Shown here in pieces: positions 27,686-36,213 of a DNA stretch of 58,667 nucleotides. Source of the stretch: Botrimarina hoheduenensis (lineage in GTDB: Bacteria; Planctomycetota; Planctomycetia; Pirellulales; Lacipirellulaceae); the NCBI RefSeq assembly GCF_007859815.1, contig NZ_SJPH01000007.1:108362-167028 (forward strand). The letters are read 5' to 3'. A program made the position numbers and the translations under genes. The notes beneath the pieces were generated by a model. The model was not told the origin of the DNA. It did not search any database and saw only the letters and a list, made by a program, of their open reading frames with translations. Within the stretch, counting starts at the first letter, position 1. Each line of letters begins with the position of its first letter.

Positions 27686-27998
27686 CCGACCTGCTCCAGA
27701 TAAGGGGAAGGGCTTCTCGCTCTGTTCCGCAGAGACCCCTTCAGAATAGCCGCAACCTGGGCCCTCGCCTAGCTTTTTGATCCTCTCCGTGCGGGGATTG
27801 CTGCGGGAGCAAGGCAAGCGTGCGCTCCGCTTAGGTAAGCTTTTGGGGTCGGAATGGTTCAACGCAATGTGACGATTGATCCGATGAAGCTCCTAAGGAT
27901 GCGCGGTTGCCCGGTTTGTGGGTGACTGCGCCGCTAGCGGGCCGTCGCGTCCGGCGGTCCCCCTGAGCGTACGACCATTCAAGTGAGCGGGTCTCGGC
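27686..27998. other. 313-bp divergent intergenic region
   Basis: Contains the upstream regions of the PEP-CTERM protease gene and of the three-gene motor locus. No repeat, tRNA or confident promoter was recognised. Confidence 0.45.
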
Positions 27999-29633
27999 AT
28001 GTCACAAGTCACGGGTCTAGCGAACTGGTTTCTGAGGCTCCCGCTGGTGTGGGCGTCGCTGGCAACGCTGGCGTTCTACGCGGCGATTACCTCCGGCTGG
28101 ATCGGTTCGCCGCTTATTGAACGGTACTTTGCCGCCCACCCGGTCGAATGGGTCTCAACGCTTCTGTTTGCCCTTGGTGCCGCGGCGCTAACAATCCGCT
28201 TTGGCGGTCTGGTCGGGCAATATGGGGTTCTGGAATCGGTTCCGCTGGGCGATCGCCCCGCCGCCGGTCAGCCGGTGAGCGAGGCCGCGACGCTTCTCGC
28301 CCGGCTTGATCGCATGCCGATCCATCTGCGGGGCACGTATCTCGTCCGGCGCCTGCGTGATGCCTTGGCTTACGTCAACGATGTGGGCACGGCCGATTCG
28401 CTCGAGGATCAACTCGATCGGCTCAACGAGACGGCACGTGAGCAGATGAATGCCGGCTACGCTGCCCCGCGGCTGATGCGGGCCACGCTGCCGATCGTCG
28501 GCATGTTGGGCACGGTCATAGGCATCACCATGGCCATCGGCCAGCTATCGCCCGAGGCGCTTGAGCAGTCGCTCACGTCGGTGATGGGGTCCTTGAGTAT
28601 CGCCTTCGATACCACCGCGCAGGCCATGTCGCTCATGCTCGCGTTGTGGTTTGTGCAGTTTGGTGTCGAGCGCCTTGAAGAGCGGCTCTTGGATCGTGTG
28701 CACGATGAAACGAGCAAGGCGTTGCTCGGTCGATTCCATCAATACGGAGCCGCTAACGATCCGAATGTTGCGTCGATCCGGCGGATGGGCGAACAGGTTA
28801 TTTCCGCGGTCGATCACCTCACCGCGCAGCAGGCAGAAACCTGGCGCATGGCAATCGACGCCACGCAATCGCGTTGGTCAGATACCATGGCCGCCGCGGG
28901 CGAGCTGATGGTCAACACGCTCCGGCAGGGGCTTACCGAGAATCTGCGGCTGCACGGCGAGGGGATCACCAGCAAGATCGAGCAGCAGCTGGCGCAGATC
29001 GGTCAGAGCGTTTCGGATCAGACCGCTGCGATCGATACCGCCACGCGTGTCCGGATCGAGAAGCTCACCGACATCGAGTCGCAACACACGGCCCGGCTTA
29101 CCGCCGCCGACAAGCAGCACACCGATCGCCTGGCCGAGGGTGCCGATCGTTTGCTGGGCAACCTGCGCGAGGGGCTCGAGCGGATGGCCGAGCTGCTGGT
29201 CGAGGCCTTGCAACGGCACGGAGAGGTCCTCACCGAAGCTGAGGGCGAGCTCGCTAGCGAGAACCGCCGGCATCTGTCCGAGGTGGAAGCCGCCTTGGGC
29301 GAATCGATGGTTGTGGCCGCGGATCGCCAGGAAAAACTCATCCGTCAGAGCGAGCGCTTGCTCAAAGACATGCAAGAGTCGCTCGTGGCGGCCGCCGGTG
29401 CCACTGTGCAGCACCAAGAGCAACTCGTCAAACAGGGCGAAGTGCTGCTCCGCGTGGTGGAGTCGACCGGTCAGGTGCGCCAGCTGGAAGAGTCGCTCAA
29501 CCGCAACCTCGCCACGTTGGGCCGTACCCACAACTTTGAAGAGACGCTCATGAGCCTCTCGGCAGCCATTCAGCTGCTGAGCGTTCGTGCGGGCGTCTTG
29601 GACTCCAAGGCCCCCAAGAGCCACGCGGCATGA
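27999..29633 (+). CDS. MotA/TolQ/ExbB-type channel protein with long helical tail
   Basis: 544 residues. Four membrane spans are likely: about 14-34, 50-72, 161-182 and 196-224. The last two form the MotA/TolQ/ExbB core, with the motif TLPIVGMLGTVIGITMAIGQL and SLSIAFDTTAQAMSLMLALW. After it comes a tail of about 320 residues that is nearly all helical and heptad-like (MRRMGEQVISAV, IEQQLAQIGQSVSDQ, LLGNLREGLERMAELLVEAL). A four-span core with a long cytoplasmic tail is also the design of ZorA of Zorya defence systems, but no zorC, zorD or zorE is near. Its stop overlaps the next start (ATGA), so translation is coupled. It probably forms the pentameric half of an ion-driven motor; its cargo is unknown. 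Confidence 0.82.
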   Translation: MSQVTGLANWFLRLPLVWASLATLAFYAAITSGWIGSPLIERYFAAHPVEWVSTLLFALGAAALTIRFGGLVGQYGVLESVPLGDRPAAGQPVSEAATLLARLDRMPIHLRGTYLVRRLRDALAYVNDVGTADSLEDQLDRLNETAREQMNAGYAAPRLMRATLPIVGMLGTVIGITMAIGQLSPEALEQSLTSVMGSLSIAFDTTAQAMSLMLALWFVQFGVERLEERLLDRVHDETSKALLGRFHQYGAANDPNVASIRRMGEQVISAVDHLTAQQAETWRMAIDATQSRWSDTMAAAGELMVNTLRQGLTENLRLHGEGITSKIEQQLAQIGQSVSDQTAAIDTATRVRIEKLTDIESQHTARLTAADKQHTDRLAEGADRLLGNLREGLERMAELLVEALQRHGEVLTEAEGELASENRRHLSEVEAALGESMVVAADRQEKLIRQSERLLKDMQESLVAAAGATVQHQEQLVKQGEVLLRVVESTGQVRQLEESLNRNLATLGRTHNFEETLMSLSAAIQLLSVRAGVLDSKAPKSHAA

Positions 29634-31633
29634 AACGCTCGCCGCGAAAGCAGGCCGAATCAGCGTTCTCGCTTTTTCCTTTCCTCGCGGTGCTGTTATG
29701 CACCGTGGGGGCGCTCGTTGTGCTATTGGTAGCGATGGCGCATGTGTCGCGGGGGAAGGCGAAGGACGCCGCTGCTGTCGCCGCAGCCGCGGTCGATCGA
29801 GCGCAGGACGATGCACAGGCTCAGCGAGCCGAGGCGTTGCGCCGCGAGATGGAGCGCCAAGCCCAGCAGATTACTGGCGCGCGAGACGCCGCCTCAGCGC
29901 GCTTGGCCGCCGAGCAAGAACGCCTGGCCGCGCTGGACGACACGATCCGTCGCCTCGAGGACGAGGCGGAACGGCTCCGAGACGAAGCCCGTGAGCTGCT
30001 CTCGCTTGACAAAGAGCACTACGACGACCAGCGCGTTGCCGAGCAAGAGCTGCAACGGCTGAACGAGCTGGTCACGACGCTTGAAGAAGAGATCGAAGAG
30101 CTTGAAGCCGAAGCGGGCAATCGGCAACGACGCTACGCGATCGTTCCGCTCCGCGACGCCGTGACCGGTACCCGCCGCCCGGCGATCTACTTCGAGTGCC
30201 GTGCCGATGCCGTGATCTTGCAGCCCGAGGGGATCCGCTTCGAGCGTGCGGACTTTATTGCCCCCACTGTCAGCAGTCCTTTGGGGGCCGCGGTCGCTGC
30301 CGTGCGTCAGTACTACCGCGACAGCCCGGGTGCCTATGCCGCGGGCGAGTCGGGTGATCCCTATCCGCTCTTTATCATCCGCCCCGATGGCGTGCCGGCG
30401 TTCAAGGATGCCGAACCTGTGCTCGCGCGACGTGACAGTGACTACGGTTATCAGCCGATTGCCGCCGATTGGCCGATGGAGTACGACGCTCCCAATCCCG
30501 AACTCGCCGAGCGAGTCGAGCGGGCGATCGCGATCGCCCGCTCCGAGCGGGCTGACATGTCACTTGCCGCCCCGCAGCTTTTCGCGCCGCGACCCCAATC
30601 GTGGGCTTGGAACACCGAAGACGTTGAGATCGACGAGTTCGCGATCGGTCGCGGTCGGCCGATCCGCGGCGGCTCGGGTGGCAGTTCCAATCCGTTTGCT
30701 GCGATCGCCGGGGCCTATCCTGCCAGCGGATCGTCTGGCGCGGGGCAAGTGAGCGGTAGCCCGGCGCTCGGCTCAGCGGCCGGCAACGCGGCCCCCTCGC
30801 AGGGTTCCGCAGGGGAGGGGAGTCTGCCGAGTGGCCTGGGCACGACCAGCTCGGCCGCGAGCCGCTTGGGCCAAGGAGGAGGATCGAATCCTCAGCAAGC
30901 CGGCGGTTTGGGCGGTTCGGCTTCTGACACGCAAACGCCAGGCGAGCAAACCTTTGCGGGGCAGACTTCTCAAACCATCAGCCCGAACACTAGCGGGGCA
31001 ACCGGTTCCAACGCCGCGATGAGCGCTGATGGATCAGCGAGCGATCAGGGGCCGTCGTTCGCAGCCGCTGAGGGGGCGTCGAGTGCCAGCGGTAGCCCGA
31101 CAGCGGGTGCTTCCGCAAGCAGCGCCTCGGGTGCCGATGCGGGTTCCGCATCGCCCTTCGGTGAGCCCGCCTCATCGTCAGCGGCGCAGCCACCAACGCC
31201 GACGCTAAACATTGCCGCTCAGCCACCGGGCAAGCCGGGGAGTGTGGCGCGCAACCAACCGACCACACCGGGCATGGCGGTGGTTCGTTCGATCCAGATG
31301 GTCGTTCGTCCTGATGCCATCGTGATCTTGCCCGATCGCGGCCAGTCGAGCGCCAGTCTGTCGCCGTCTGCGCAAGGGGTAGAGACGCCGCTCAGAGGGC
31401 CGGTTTCGGCGCAGGCCGGCGATGTTTTCGGGGCGCTGAAACGGCACGCCGACACGTGGGGCATCGCCGGCCAGGGGATGCATTGGAAGCCGCGGGTGCA
31501 ATTGATCGTTGCGCCCGGCGCCGAAGGCCGCGCCTCAGAGATCACCGACTTGCTGCGTGGTGCGGGCGTGGGCGTGCAAGCCCCAACGCGACTCTCACAA
31601 GGGGAGGCACCCGATGCGACGCCAAGACGATAA
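29630..31633 (+). CDS. Single-span coiled-coil partner of the MotA-like protein (no acidic residue in the span)
   Basis: 667 residues: one span (about 12-38, SLFPFLAVLLCTVGALVVLL) with no Asp or Glu, a strong coiled coil (about 45-165), and a globular domain (about 168-320) with RRPAIYFECRADAVILQPEG and PYPLFIIRPDGVPAF. A Ser/Gly/Ala-rich linker of about 200 residues follows, then a C-terminal domain with a related pattern (IQMVVRPDAIVILPDRG). Both globular parts share the pattern x-D-A-(V/I)-(I/V)-L-x-(P/D), perhaps a duplicated fold. It starts inside the stop of the MotA-like gene and its end overlaps the next gene by 20 bases. No known family name is assigned. Confidence 0.75.
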   Translation: MKRSPRKQAESAFSLFPFLAVLLCTVGALVVLLVAMAHVSRGKAKDAAAVAAAAVDRAQDDAQAQRAEALRREMERQAQQITGARDAASARLAAEQERLAALDDTIRRLEDEAERLRDEARELLSLDKEHYDDQRVAEQELQRLNELVTTLEEEIEELEAEAGNRQRRYAIVPLRDAVTGTRRPAIYFECRADAVILQPEGIRFERADFIAPTVSSPLGAAVAAVRQYYRDSPGAYAAGESGDPYPLFIIRPDGVPAFKDAEPVLARRDSDYGYQPIAADWPMEYDAPNPELAERVERAIAIARSERADMSLAAPQLFAPRPQSWAWNTEDVEIDEFAIGRGRPIRGGSGGSSNPFAAIAGAYPASGSSGAGQVSGSPALGSAAGNAAPSQGSAGEGSLPSGLGTTSSAASRLGQGGGSNPQQAGGLGGSASDTQTPGEQTFAGQTSQTISPNTSGATGSNAAMSADGSASDQGPSFAAAEGASSASGSPTAGASASSASGADAGSASPFGEPASSSAAQPPTPTLNIAAQPPGKPGSVARNQPTTPGMAVVRSIQMVVRPDAIVILPDRGQSSASLSPSAQGVETPLRGPVSAQAGDVFGALKRHADTWGIAGQGMHWKPRVQLIVAPGAEGRASEITDLLRGAGVGVQAPTRLSQGEAPDATPRR

Positions 31634-32639
31634 CGTCGAAGAGATGCCCGGCGGCGACTCGTTCTTGGACGTGATCGCCAATATCGTTGGCATCCTTGTG
31701 CTGCTGGTGGTGGTGGTCGGAGTGCGCGCCGCACGCGACGTTGCCCCCGCCCCGCCCGCGGCAGAGCCGATCGACATCGTGGCCATCGAAGGGCAAGCCC
31801 GCGCCGCCGAGCAAGCCGCGATCAAGGCCGCTCGCGACACAACCCGTTTGATCGAACAAGCCGCGCTCGCGGACATCGAGTCGGAACGTCGCGAGCAGAT
31901 CCGCGCGACGATCGCGCTGTACAACGCGGAGCTGAAGGCCGAACTCGATGAAGAACGCGGCCAGCTCGACGAAAACACGCAGCGGACGCTCGCCACACGC
32001 AACCAATTGGTCGCCGCCCGCCAAAAGCTAGACGACGCAACCCGCCGACAGGTGAGCCTCATCAATGCGGCGGTCGCCGTACCGACCGAGGTGATCGGTG
32101 TCAATCCAACGCCGATCGTCAGCTCGCGCGTCGAGGAACAGGTGCGGCTGATTCTGCGTAACGGGCGCGTGACGATCATCCCCATGGATGATTTCAAAAG
32201 CGCGATCGGGCAGCTGCTCGCCAGCATCAACAAGTCGCTCGAAGCGGCACCGGGCGAGCCGGTGTACTACGAGCGTGTGGTCGGACCTTTTGAAGGGTTC
32301 TCGATGCGGCTGCTGGCCCGTCAACGTGTGGTATCGACCTCACAAGGGACCGGCTACGGATCCGAGTTCGTTCAAGGGCGCATCGAAGAGAACGCGCAAA
32401 CACTCTACGAGCCGGTGGAGATCGCGATGGAAGACGGCAGTCGGTTGCTCACGCTGCTGAGCGGAATCCGCCCCGATCGCACGGTGGTCACCGTTCACGC
32501 GTTTCCCGATAGCTTTGAAGAAACTCCCAACCTGAAGGCCGCGCTCGAGCAGCGTGGCTATCGGGTGGCGGTCACTCCGCAAACGCAGGGCCGGCCGATC
32601 GGCTTTAGTTCGGGAGGTCGGGAGACGGTTCTTCAGTAA
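31614..32639 (+). CDS. Single-span coiled-coil partner with channel-type Asp
   Basis: 341 residues. The N-terminus DSFLDVIANIVGILVLLVVVVG has one Asp (residue 19) at the start of the only span, placed like the proton-carrying Asp of ExbD, TolR and MotB. A coiled coil follows (about 60-150), then a globular domain with VEEQVRLILRNGRVTIIPMDDF, MRLLARQRVVSTSQG and RTVVTVHAFPDSFEETPNL. No OmpA-type peptidoglycan-binding motif was seen. ATG 31614 has a GGGGAGG ribosome site and lies within the end of the previous gene. Its own 3' end overlaps lspA (opposite strand) by 35 bases. It likely gates the channel formed with the upstream proteins. Confidence 0.77.
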   Translation: MRRQDDNVEEMPGGDSFLDVIANIVGILVLLVVVVGVRAARDVAPAPPAAEPIDIVAIEGQARAAEQAAIKAARDTTRLIEQAALADIESERREQIRATIALYNAELKAELDEERGQLDENTQRTLATRNQLVAARQKLDDATRRQVSLINAAVAVPTEVIGVNPTPIVSSRVEEQVRLILRNGRVTIIPMDDFKSAIGQLLASINKSLEAAPGEPVYYERVVGPFEGFSMRLLARQRVVSTSQGTGYGSEFVQGRIEENAQTLYEPVEIAMEDGSRLLTLLSGIRPDRTVVTVHAFPDSFEETPNLKAALEQRGYRVAVTPQTQGRPIGFSSGGRETVLQ

Positions 32640-33255
32640 GCGCGTCAGAACCTCGGGAGGGGGAGGCGGGCGATGCCGGTTCGAGCCACGCCCGCAGGAA
32701 CAGCGCCGCGGCGCCGACAACCAGCAGCGAGTCGGCGATATTGAAGTTGGGCCAACGCCACGCGTCGCCCAGCTGCAGCAGGATCCAGTCGCGGACGGCG
32801 TAAACCGGCTCGCCGGCACGCGGGTCGGCAGGTCCCCACCGCAAGCCCGATAGCCCGAGGCGATCGTACAGGTTGCCCAGCACGCCCCCCATCACCGTGC
32901 CGAGCGTGATCGTGAGCCACCAATCGTTCGCCGCCCGAAACGCGAACAGCCAGACGGGGATGGCAAGGGCCGCGGCAAGGCTCAGTGCAGCGAACAGGCT
33001 CACCGCCCCCTGACCGATGCCGAACAGCGCTCCCTCGTTCAGGCTGGTTTGCAGGCCGACATAGTCGGGGATCAGCCAGTAGATATGCCCCAACCCGCCG
33101 GGCCATGAGAACAGCCACGCCTTGGTCAGCAGATCGGCAGCCAGACCGGCTACGGTCAGCACGCCGAACGCCAAGTAGCGCGATAGCGGGGGCCCGCCGG
33201 AAGTGGCCGCGACGGGTGAATTCGCTAGGTGGGGGGCGTTACTCACAGGGTCCAT
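32605..33255 (-). CDS. lspA: Lipoprotein signal peptidase (signal peptidase II)
   Basis: An inner-membrane aspartyl protease that removes the signal peptide from prolipoproteins. Both catalytic Asp motifs are present: GNLYDRLGLSG and NFNIADSLLVVG. Conserved TSLNEGALFGIGQG lies near the second span. Four hydrophobic spans are visible; length is 216 residues, with extra loop residues between the catalytic motifs (RWGPADPRAGEPVYAV...) and a Ser/Pro/Asp-rich tail. It is probably transcribed with the DksA-type gene upstream, 179 bases away. Its 3' end overlaps the motor gene from the other strand. Confidence 0.92.
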   Translation of the reverse strand: MDPVSNAPHLANSPVAATSGGPPLSRYLAFGVLTVAGLAADLLTKAWLFSWPGGLGHIYWLIPDYVGLQTSLNEGALFGIGQGAVSLFAALSLAAALAIPVWLFAFRAANDWWLTITLGTVMGGVLGNLYDRLGLSGLRWGPADPRAGEPVYAVRDWILLQLGDAWRWPNFNIADSLLVVGAAALFLRAWLEPASPASPSRGSDALTEEPSPDLPN

Positions 33256-33385
33256 CCTGTCACAGGAAAATCGCGGCGGCCTGGGTCGTTCGTTGTCGAG
33301 ACGTCCGTACCCCCCCTAAGCTGGGGGACTCTCCCCCGAAAAGCGGGCGGGCCGACGCCGCGTTACTAAACCGCGTGACGGCAGC

Positions 33386-33432
33386 GCGTTACGACACCGC
33401 GTTACGACACCGCGTTACGACACCGCGTTACC
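33386..33432. repeat. 13-bp tandem repeat beside the DksA-type stop codon
   Basis: Three perfect copies of gcgttacgacacc (33386-33424) plus a partial fourth (to 33432). The array ends three bases from the stop codon of the DksA/TraR-type gene and precedes lspA on the same strand, so it lies inside a likely shared transcript. Confidence 0.9.
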
Positions 33433-33434
33433 AC

Positions 33435-33803
33435 TCAGTGGGCTTCTTCCTGCTCAGCGCAGCGGACACACATGGGAGCATAGGGGATCGCGTTGAGCCG
33501 CATCTTGGGGATCGTCCCCTCGCAGCCGGTACACGTGCCGAAGGTCTCCTCTTCGATCCGGCGGAGGGCCGCATCGATCGACGAGATCGCATCCTCTTCG
33601 GTCTCCATGACGCTGAGGTTGAATTCTTGTTCGAACGCTTCGCTGCCCAACTCAGCCATGTGGATCGGCATGGACGAAGCCGCGCCGCCTTGTTCGGCGG
33701 CACCGTGTAGGGCGCTCTTGGCAAGCGCTGAAACATCTCCGCAAAGGCGTGCTCGCAAAAGCATCAACCGCTGCCGATAAGCTTCCAGGTCGGCCTTCTT
33801 CAT
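33435..33803 (-). CDS. DksA/TraR-family C4 zinc-finger protein
   Basis: 122 residues: an N-terminal coiled-coil hairpin (MKKADLEAYRQRLMLLRARL ... EFNLSVMETEEDAISSIDAAL) and a C-terminal four-Cys zinc finger (CTGCEGTIPKMRLNAIPYAP then MCVRC). Proteins of this family enter the RNA polymerase secondary channel and tune transcription, in E. coli together with ppGpp. The DxxDxA tip motif of E. coli DksA was not seen, so ppGpp synergy is uncertain. The signature KMRLNAIPYAPMCVRC is typical of bacterial DksA-type zinc fingers. It lies upstream of lspA on the same strand. Confidence 0.85.
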   Translation of the reverse strand: MKKADLEAYRQRLMLLRARLCGDVSALAKSALHGAAEQGGAASSMPIHMAELGSEAFEQEFNLSVMETEEDAISSIDAALRRIEEETFGTCTGCEGTIPKMRLNAIPYAPMCVRCAEQEEAH

Positions 33804-34099
33804 AATCGCTTAGCTCCGAGGTCTCACGTTGCCGAGCCGGGGGGTCGCCCGCAATAGACGACCCGGGGGGGGCGAAATCATCGTTGAACCGAGGGCCGCC
33901 CCCCAGCGGGGGGCGGAAGAACGCTCACAGACCCGCTAGTTTACTCAGACCGCTCTGGTGCCGTCCATTGACGGGGTGCCGGGGTTTCGCTTGCCGGGCG
34001 GCTTAGGCTGGGCTAATCTTGCTGTAAGTCGTTTTCATACCTTGCGTTAAACCAATTAGCGTCCCGCGGCTCGCGAGATCCTGAGAGGCTGCTACTACC

Positions 34100-35518
34100 A
34101 TGTCGACTGCCACCGCCACCGCGACCTCTGCCGCGGCTTATCAGAAGTGCATGATGCCCGCGTGCGGGGCGACCTACGACGTGGGTGAGGTTCATACGAG
34201 TTGCCCGGCCTGCGGTGCGCTGCTCGACATCACCTACGACTGGGACCGGCTGCCGACCCCCACCAGCCTGCGCGATTTCGAACGGAAGTGGTCGCGGAGG
34301 AACGAGCCTCTCGAACGCTCCGGGGTGTGGCGCTTTCGCGAGCTGCTGCCGTTTGCTCCCGACGAGAAGATCGTGTCGATCGGCGAGGGACAGACCCCGC
34401 TCCACCCTTCCGTGGGAGTTGCCGCCTATGTCGGCATGAATCCCGGACGGATGCTGCTGCAGTATGAGGGCATGAACCCCTCGGGCAGCTTTAAAGACAA
34501 CGGCATGACCGCCGCGTTCACGCACGCCCACATGATCGGCGCCCAGCGTGCGGCGTGCGCCTCGACCGGCAACACCTCGGCGTCGCTCGCGCTCTATTGC
34601 GGCATGAGCCGCCTGATGCAGGCAGTCATTTTTATCGGCTCGGGGAAGATCAGCTACGGCAAGCTCTCGCAGGCGCTCGACTACGGGGCGCTGACGATGC
34701 AGATCACCGGGGACTTTGACGACGCCATGCAGCGTGTCCGCGAGGTCTCCAAGCGGCTGGGCATTTATCTGGTCAACAGCGTGAATCCGTTCCGTCTAGA
34801 AGGGCAAAAGACGATCATGCTGCGGGTGCTGGAGAGCCTCAACTGGCAGATGCCCGACTGGATCTGCGTGCCCGGCGGAAACCTGGGCAATTCGAGCTCT
34901 TTCGGCAAAGCGTTCCATGAGCTGCACAAGTTGGGCCTGATCGATCGCATGCCGCGCATCGCGATCATCAATGCGGCCGGTGCCGACACGCTCTATGAAC
35001 TGTATGAGAAGCGGGGCCTACGCTGGAACGACGGCGCACCCGACACCAAGATCATCGACGGCTACTATGCCGAGCTCGACGCCGCCTCGGAGCGGGCCGA
35101 CACGATCGCCAGCGCGATCGAGATCAATCGCCCCGTGAACCTGATGAAGTGCCTCCGCGCGCTGCAGTGCACGGGCGGGGTCGTACGCGAGGTGACCGAC
35201 CAGCAGATCCTCGACGCCAAAAGCCAGGTGGCCGCCAACGGACTGGGTTGCGAGCCTGCCAGCGCCGCGAGTGTCGCGGGGGCCAAGATGCTGCGTGAAG
35301 AGGGCGTGATCGATCCGGATGAGCAGGTGGTGTGCGTCCTAACCGGCCACCAGCTAAAGGACCCGACCGCGACGGTCGCCTACCACTCGAGCGATCAGAA
35401 CGAGTTCAATCGCGTGCTCGGCAGCCGGGGCGTGAACACCGCCACCTATGCCAACCGCGCGGTGCAGGTGGAGAACGACCTGGACGCCATCGTGCGGGCG
35501 ATTCAGCTGAACAGCTGA
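34100..35518 (+). CDS. thrC: Threonine synthase
   Basis: A PLP enzyme converting O-phosphohomoserine to threonine. The N-terminus has a small zinc-ribbon-like segment (KCMMPACG ... SCPACG). The PLP Lys is in [14 protein letters not shown], followed by [15 protein letters not shown] and the phosphate-binding [15 protein letters not shown]. The C-terminus has [14 protein letters not shown] and [12 protein letters not shown]. Length is 472 residues; this layout is the long, plant-like/archaeal-like type rather than the E. coli type. A GAGAGG ribosome site lies upstream of ATG 34100. No hom or thrB is adjacent. Confidence 0.93.
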   Translation: MSTATATATSAAAYQKCMMPACGATYDVGEVHTSCPACGALLDITYDWDRLPTPTSLRDFERKWSRRNEPLERSGVWRFRELLPFAPDEKIVSIGEGQTPLHPSVGVAAYVGMNPGRMLLQYEGMNPSGSFKDNGMTAAFTHAHMIGAQRAACASTGNTSASLALYCGMSRLMQAVIFIGSGKISYGKLSQALDYGALTMQITGDFDDAMQRVREVSKRLGIYLVNSVNPFRLEGQKTIMLRVLESLNWQMPDWICVPGGNLGNSSSFGKAFHELHKLGLIDRMPRIAIINAAGADTLYELYEKRGLRWNDGAPDTKIIDGYYAELDAASERADTIASAIEINRPVNLMKCLRALQCTGGVVREVTDQQILDAKSQVAANGLGCEPASAASVAGAKMLREEGVIDPDEQVVCVLTGHQLKDPTATVAYHSSDQNEFNRVLGSRGVNTATYANRAVQVENDLDAIVRAIQLNS

Positions 35519-35660
35519 GGCTTTGCTATCCAATCACGGCAAGGGCCACGCTGGCGTCGGCCGGACTGACGGTGCTGACGATCGCAGAAAGCCTGCCGCT
35601 AGAGGCCTGCCGCTTGCCGAGGGGGCCAGCGCTCATAAAGCGCTCATGAAGAAAGACGCT

Positions 35661-35765
35661 CCCTAACAAGTGGGAGCAGTGCCCTAAGAAGCGGGAGCAG
35701 TGCCCTAAGAAGCGGGAGCAGTGCCCTAAGAAGCGGGAGCAGTGCCCTAAGAAGCGGGAGCAGTG
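35661..35765. repeat. Five-copy 21-bp tandem repeat against the tRNA-Ile 3' end
   Basis: Unit ccctaagaagcgggagcagtg; the first copy (35661-35681) has two changes and the next four (35682-35765) are perfect. The last two bases belong to the tRNA-Ile gene on the other strand, so on the tRNA strand the array is the immediate 3' trailer. No spacers are present, so it is not a CRISPR array. Confidence 0.95.
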
Positions 35766-35837
35766 GGTGTACCAAGACTCGAACTTGGGACCTCAGCCTT
35801 ATCAGGGCTGCGCTCTAACCAACTGAGCTATACACCC
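35764..35837 (-). tRNA. tRNA-Ile (anticodon GAT)
   Basis: 74 nucleotides fold as a standard cloverleaf: acceptor GGGTGTA/TACACCC, D arm with AGTTGGTTA, anticodon arm CAGCC-CTGATAA-GGCTG (anticodon GAT), and T arm CCAAG-TTCGAGT-CTTGG. The discriminator base is A. CCA is not encoded. It stands alone here, without rRNA genes, and a repeat array starts at its 3' end. Confidence 0.97.
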
Positions 35838-35840
35838 CGA

Positions 35841-35855
35841 GTGGCCGTCGGCCAC
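35841..35855 (-). other. Hairpin in the tRNA-Ile 5' leader
   Basis: gtggcc-gtc-ggccac forms a 6-bp perfect stem ending a few bases upstream of the mature tRNA 5' end, inside the predicted leader. It could affect RNase P processing. Confidence 0.5.
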
Positions 35856-35868
35856 GTCGAAGCTTCGT

Positions 35869-35896
35869 ATCTTAAGGTCCGGACGACGTCTGTCAA
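35869..35896 (-). promoter_or_regulatory. Predicted sigma-70-type promoter of tRNA-Ile
   Basis: On the minus strand TTGACA (35896-35891), a 16-base spacer and TAAGAT (35874-35869) precede the tRNA. The -35 is a perfect consensus and the -10 matches four of six bases. The distance gives a leader of about 25 bases. Confidence 0.7.
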
Positions 35897-35897
35897 A

Positions 35898-36213
35898 CGG
35901 CCCTCGCCATCGATTTGTCCGGCGCTGAGCTCCTGATTGCAACGATCGCCCCGGGGGGCCGCAAAAACGGCGTCGGTAGCCGCGCTCCCGGGCCCGCAGG
36001 GGGCCGATCGACGTTGCGGCGCGTTGACGCCCTGGTGGGCAGGGAATTAGCCTAGGAGCTTAGGCCGCTAGCTTTTGCCCGACACCTGGCCCCCCGGAGC
36101 CCTCGACTCCGTGCGAGCAATCGTGTCCGGCGGGAGATCGGCCAATCACGCGAGTCCTCGGGGAAGGAACAGCCCCGACGCGTTGCGAGGGGCCCGACCC
36201 AGGTATTTTCTAG
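35898..36213. other. Gap upstream of the eight-gene cluster
   Basis: About 316 bases with no gene recognised. It must contain the promoter of the downstream alpha-toroid/HEAT gene, but no confident box was seen. Confidence 0.4.

Noticed and set aside
28878..29816. Minus-strand open frame of 312 codons over the motor genes
   Set aside because: It is a shadow of the coiled-coil coding region, and its translation has no recognisable motif.
27999..32639. Zorya defence system
   Set aside because: The MotA-like protein resembles ZorA in layout, but the partners lack a visible OmpA-type domain, there are two of them, and no zorC, zorD or zorE helicase or nuclease follows.
35661..35765. Possible CRISPR array
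   Set aside because: Copies are directly adjacent with no spacers, the unit is only 21 bp, and no cas gene is present.
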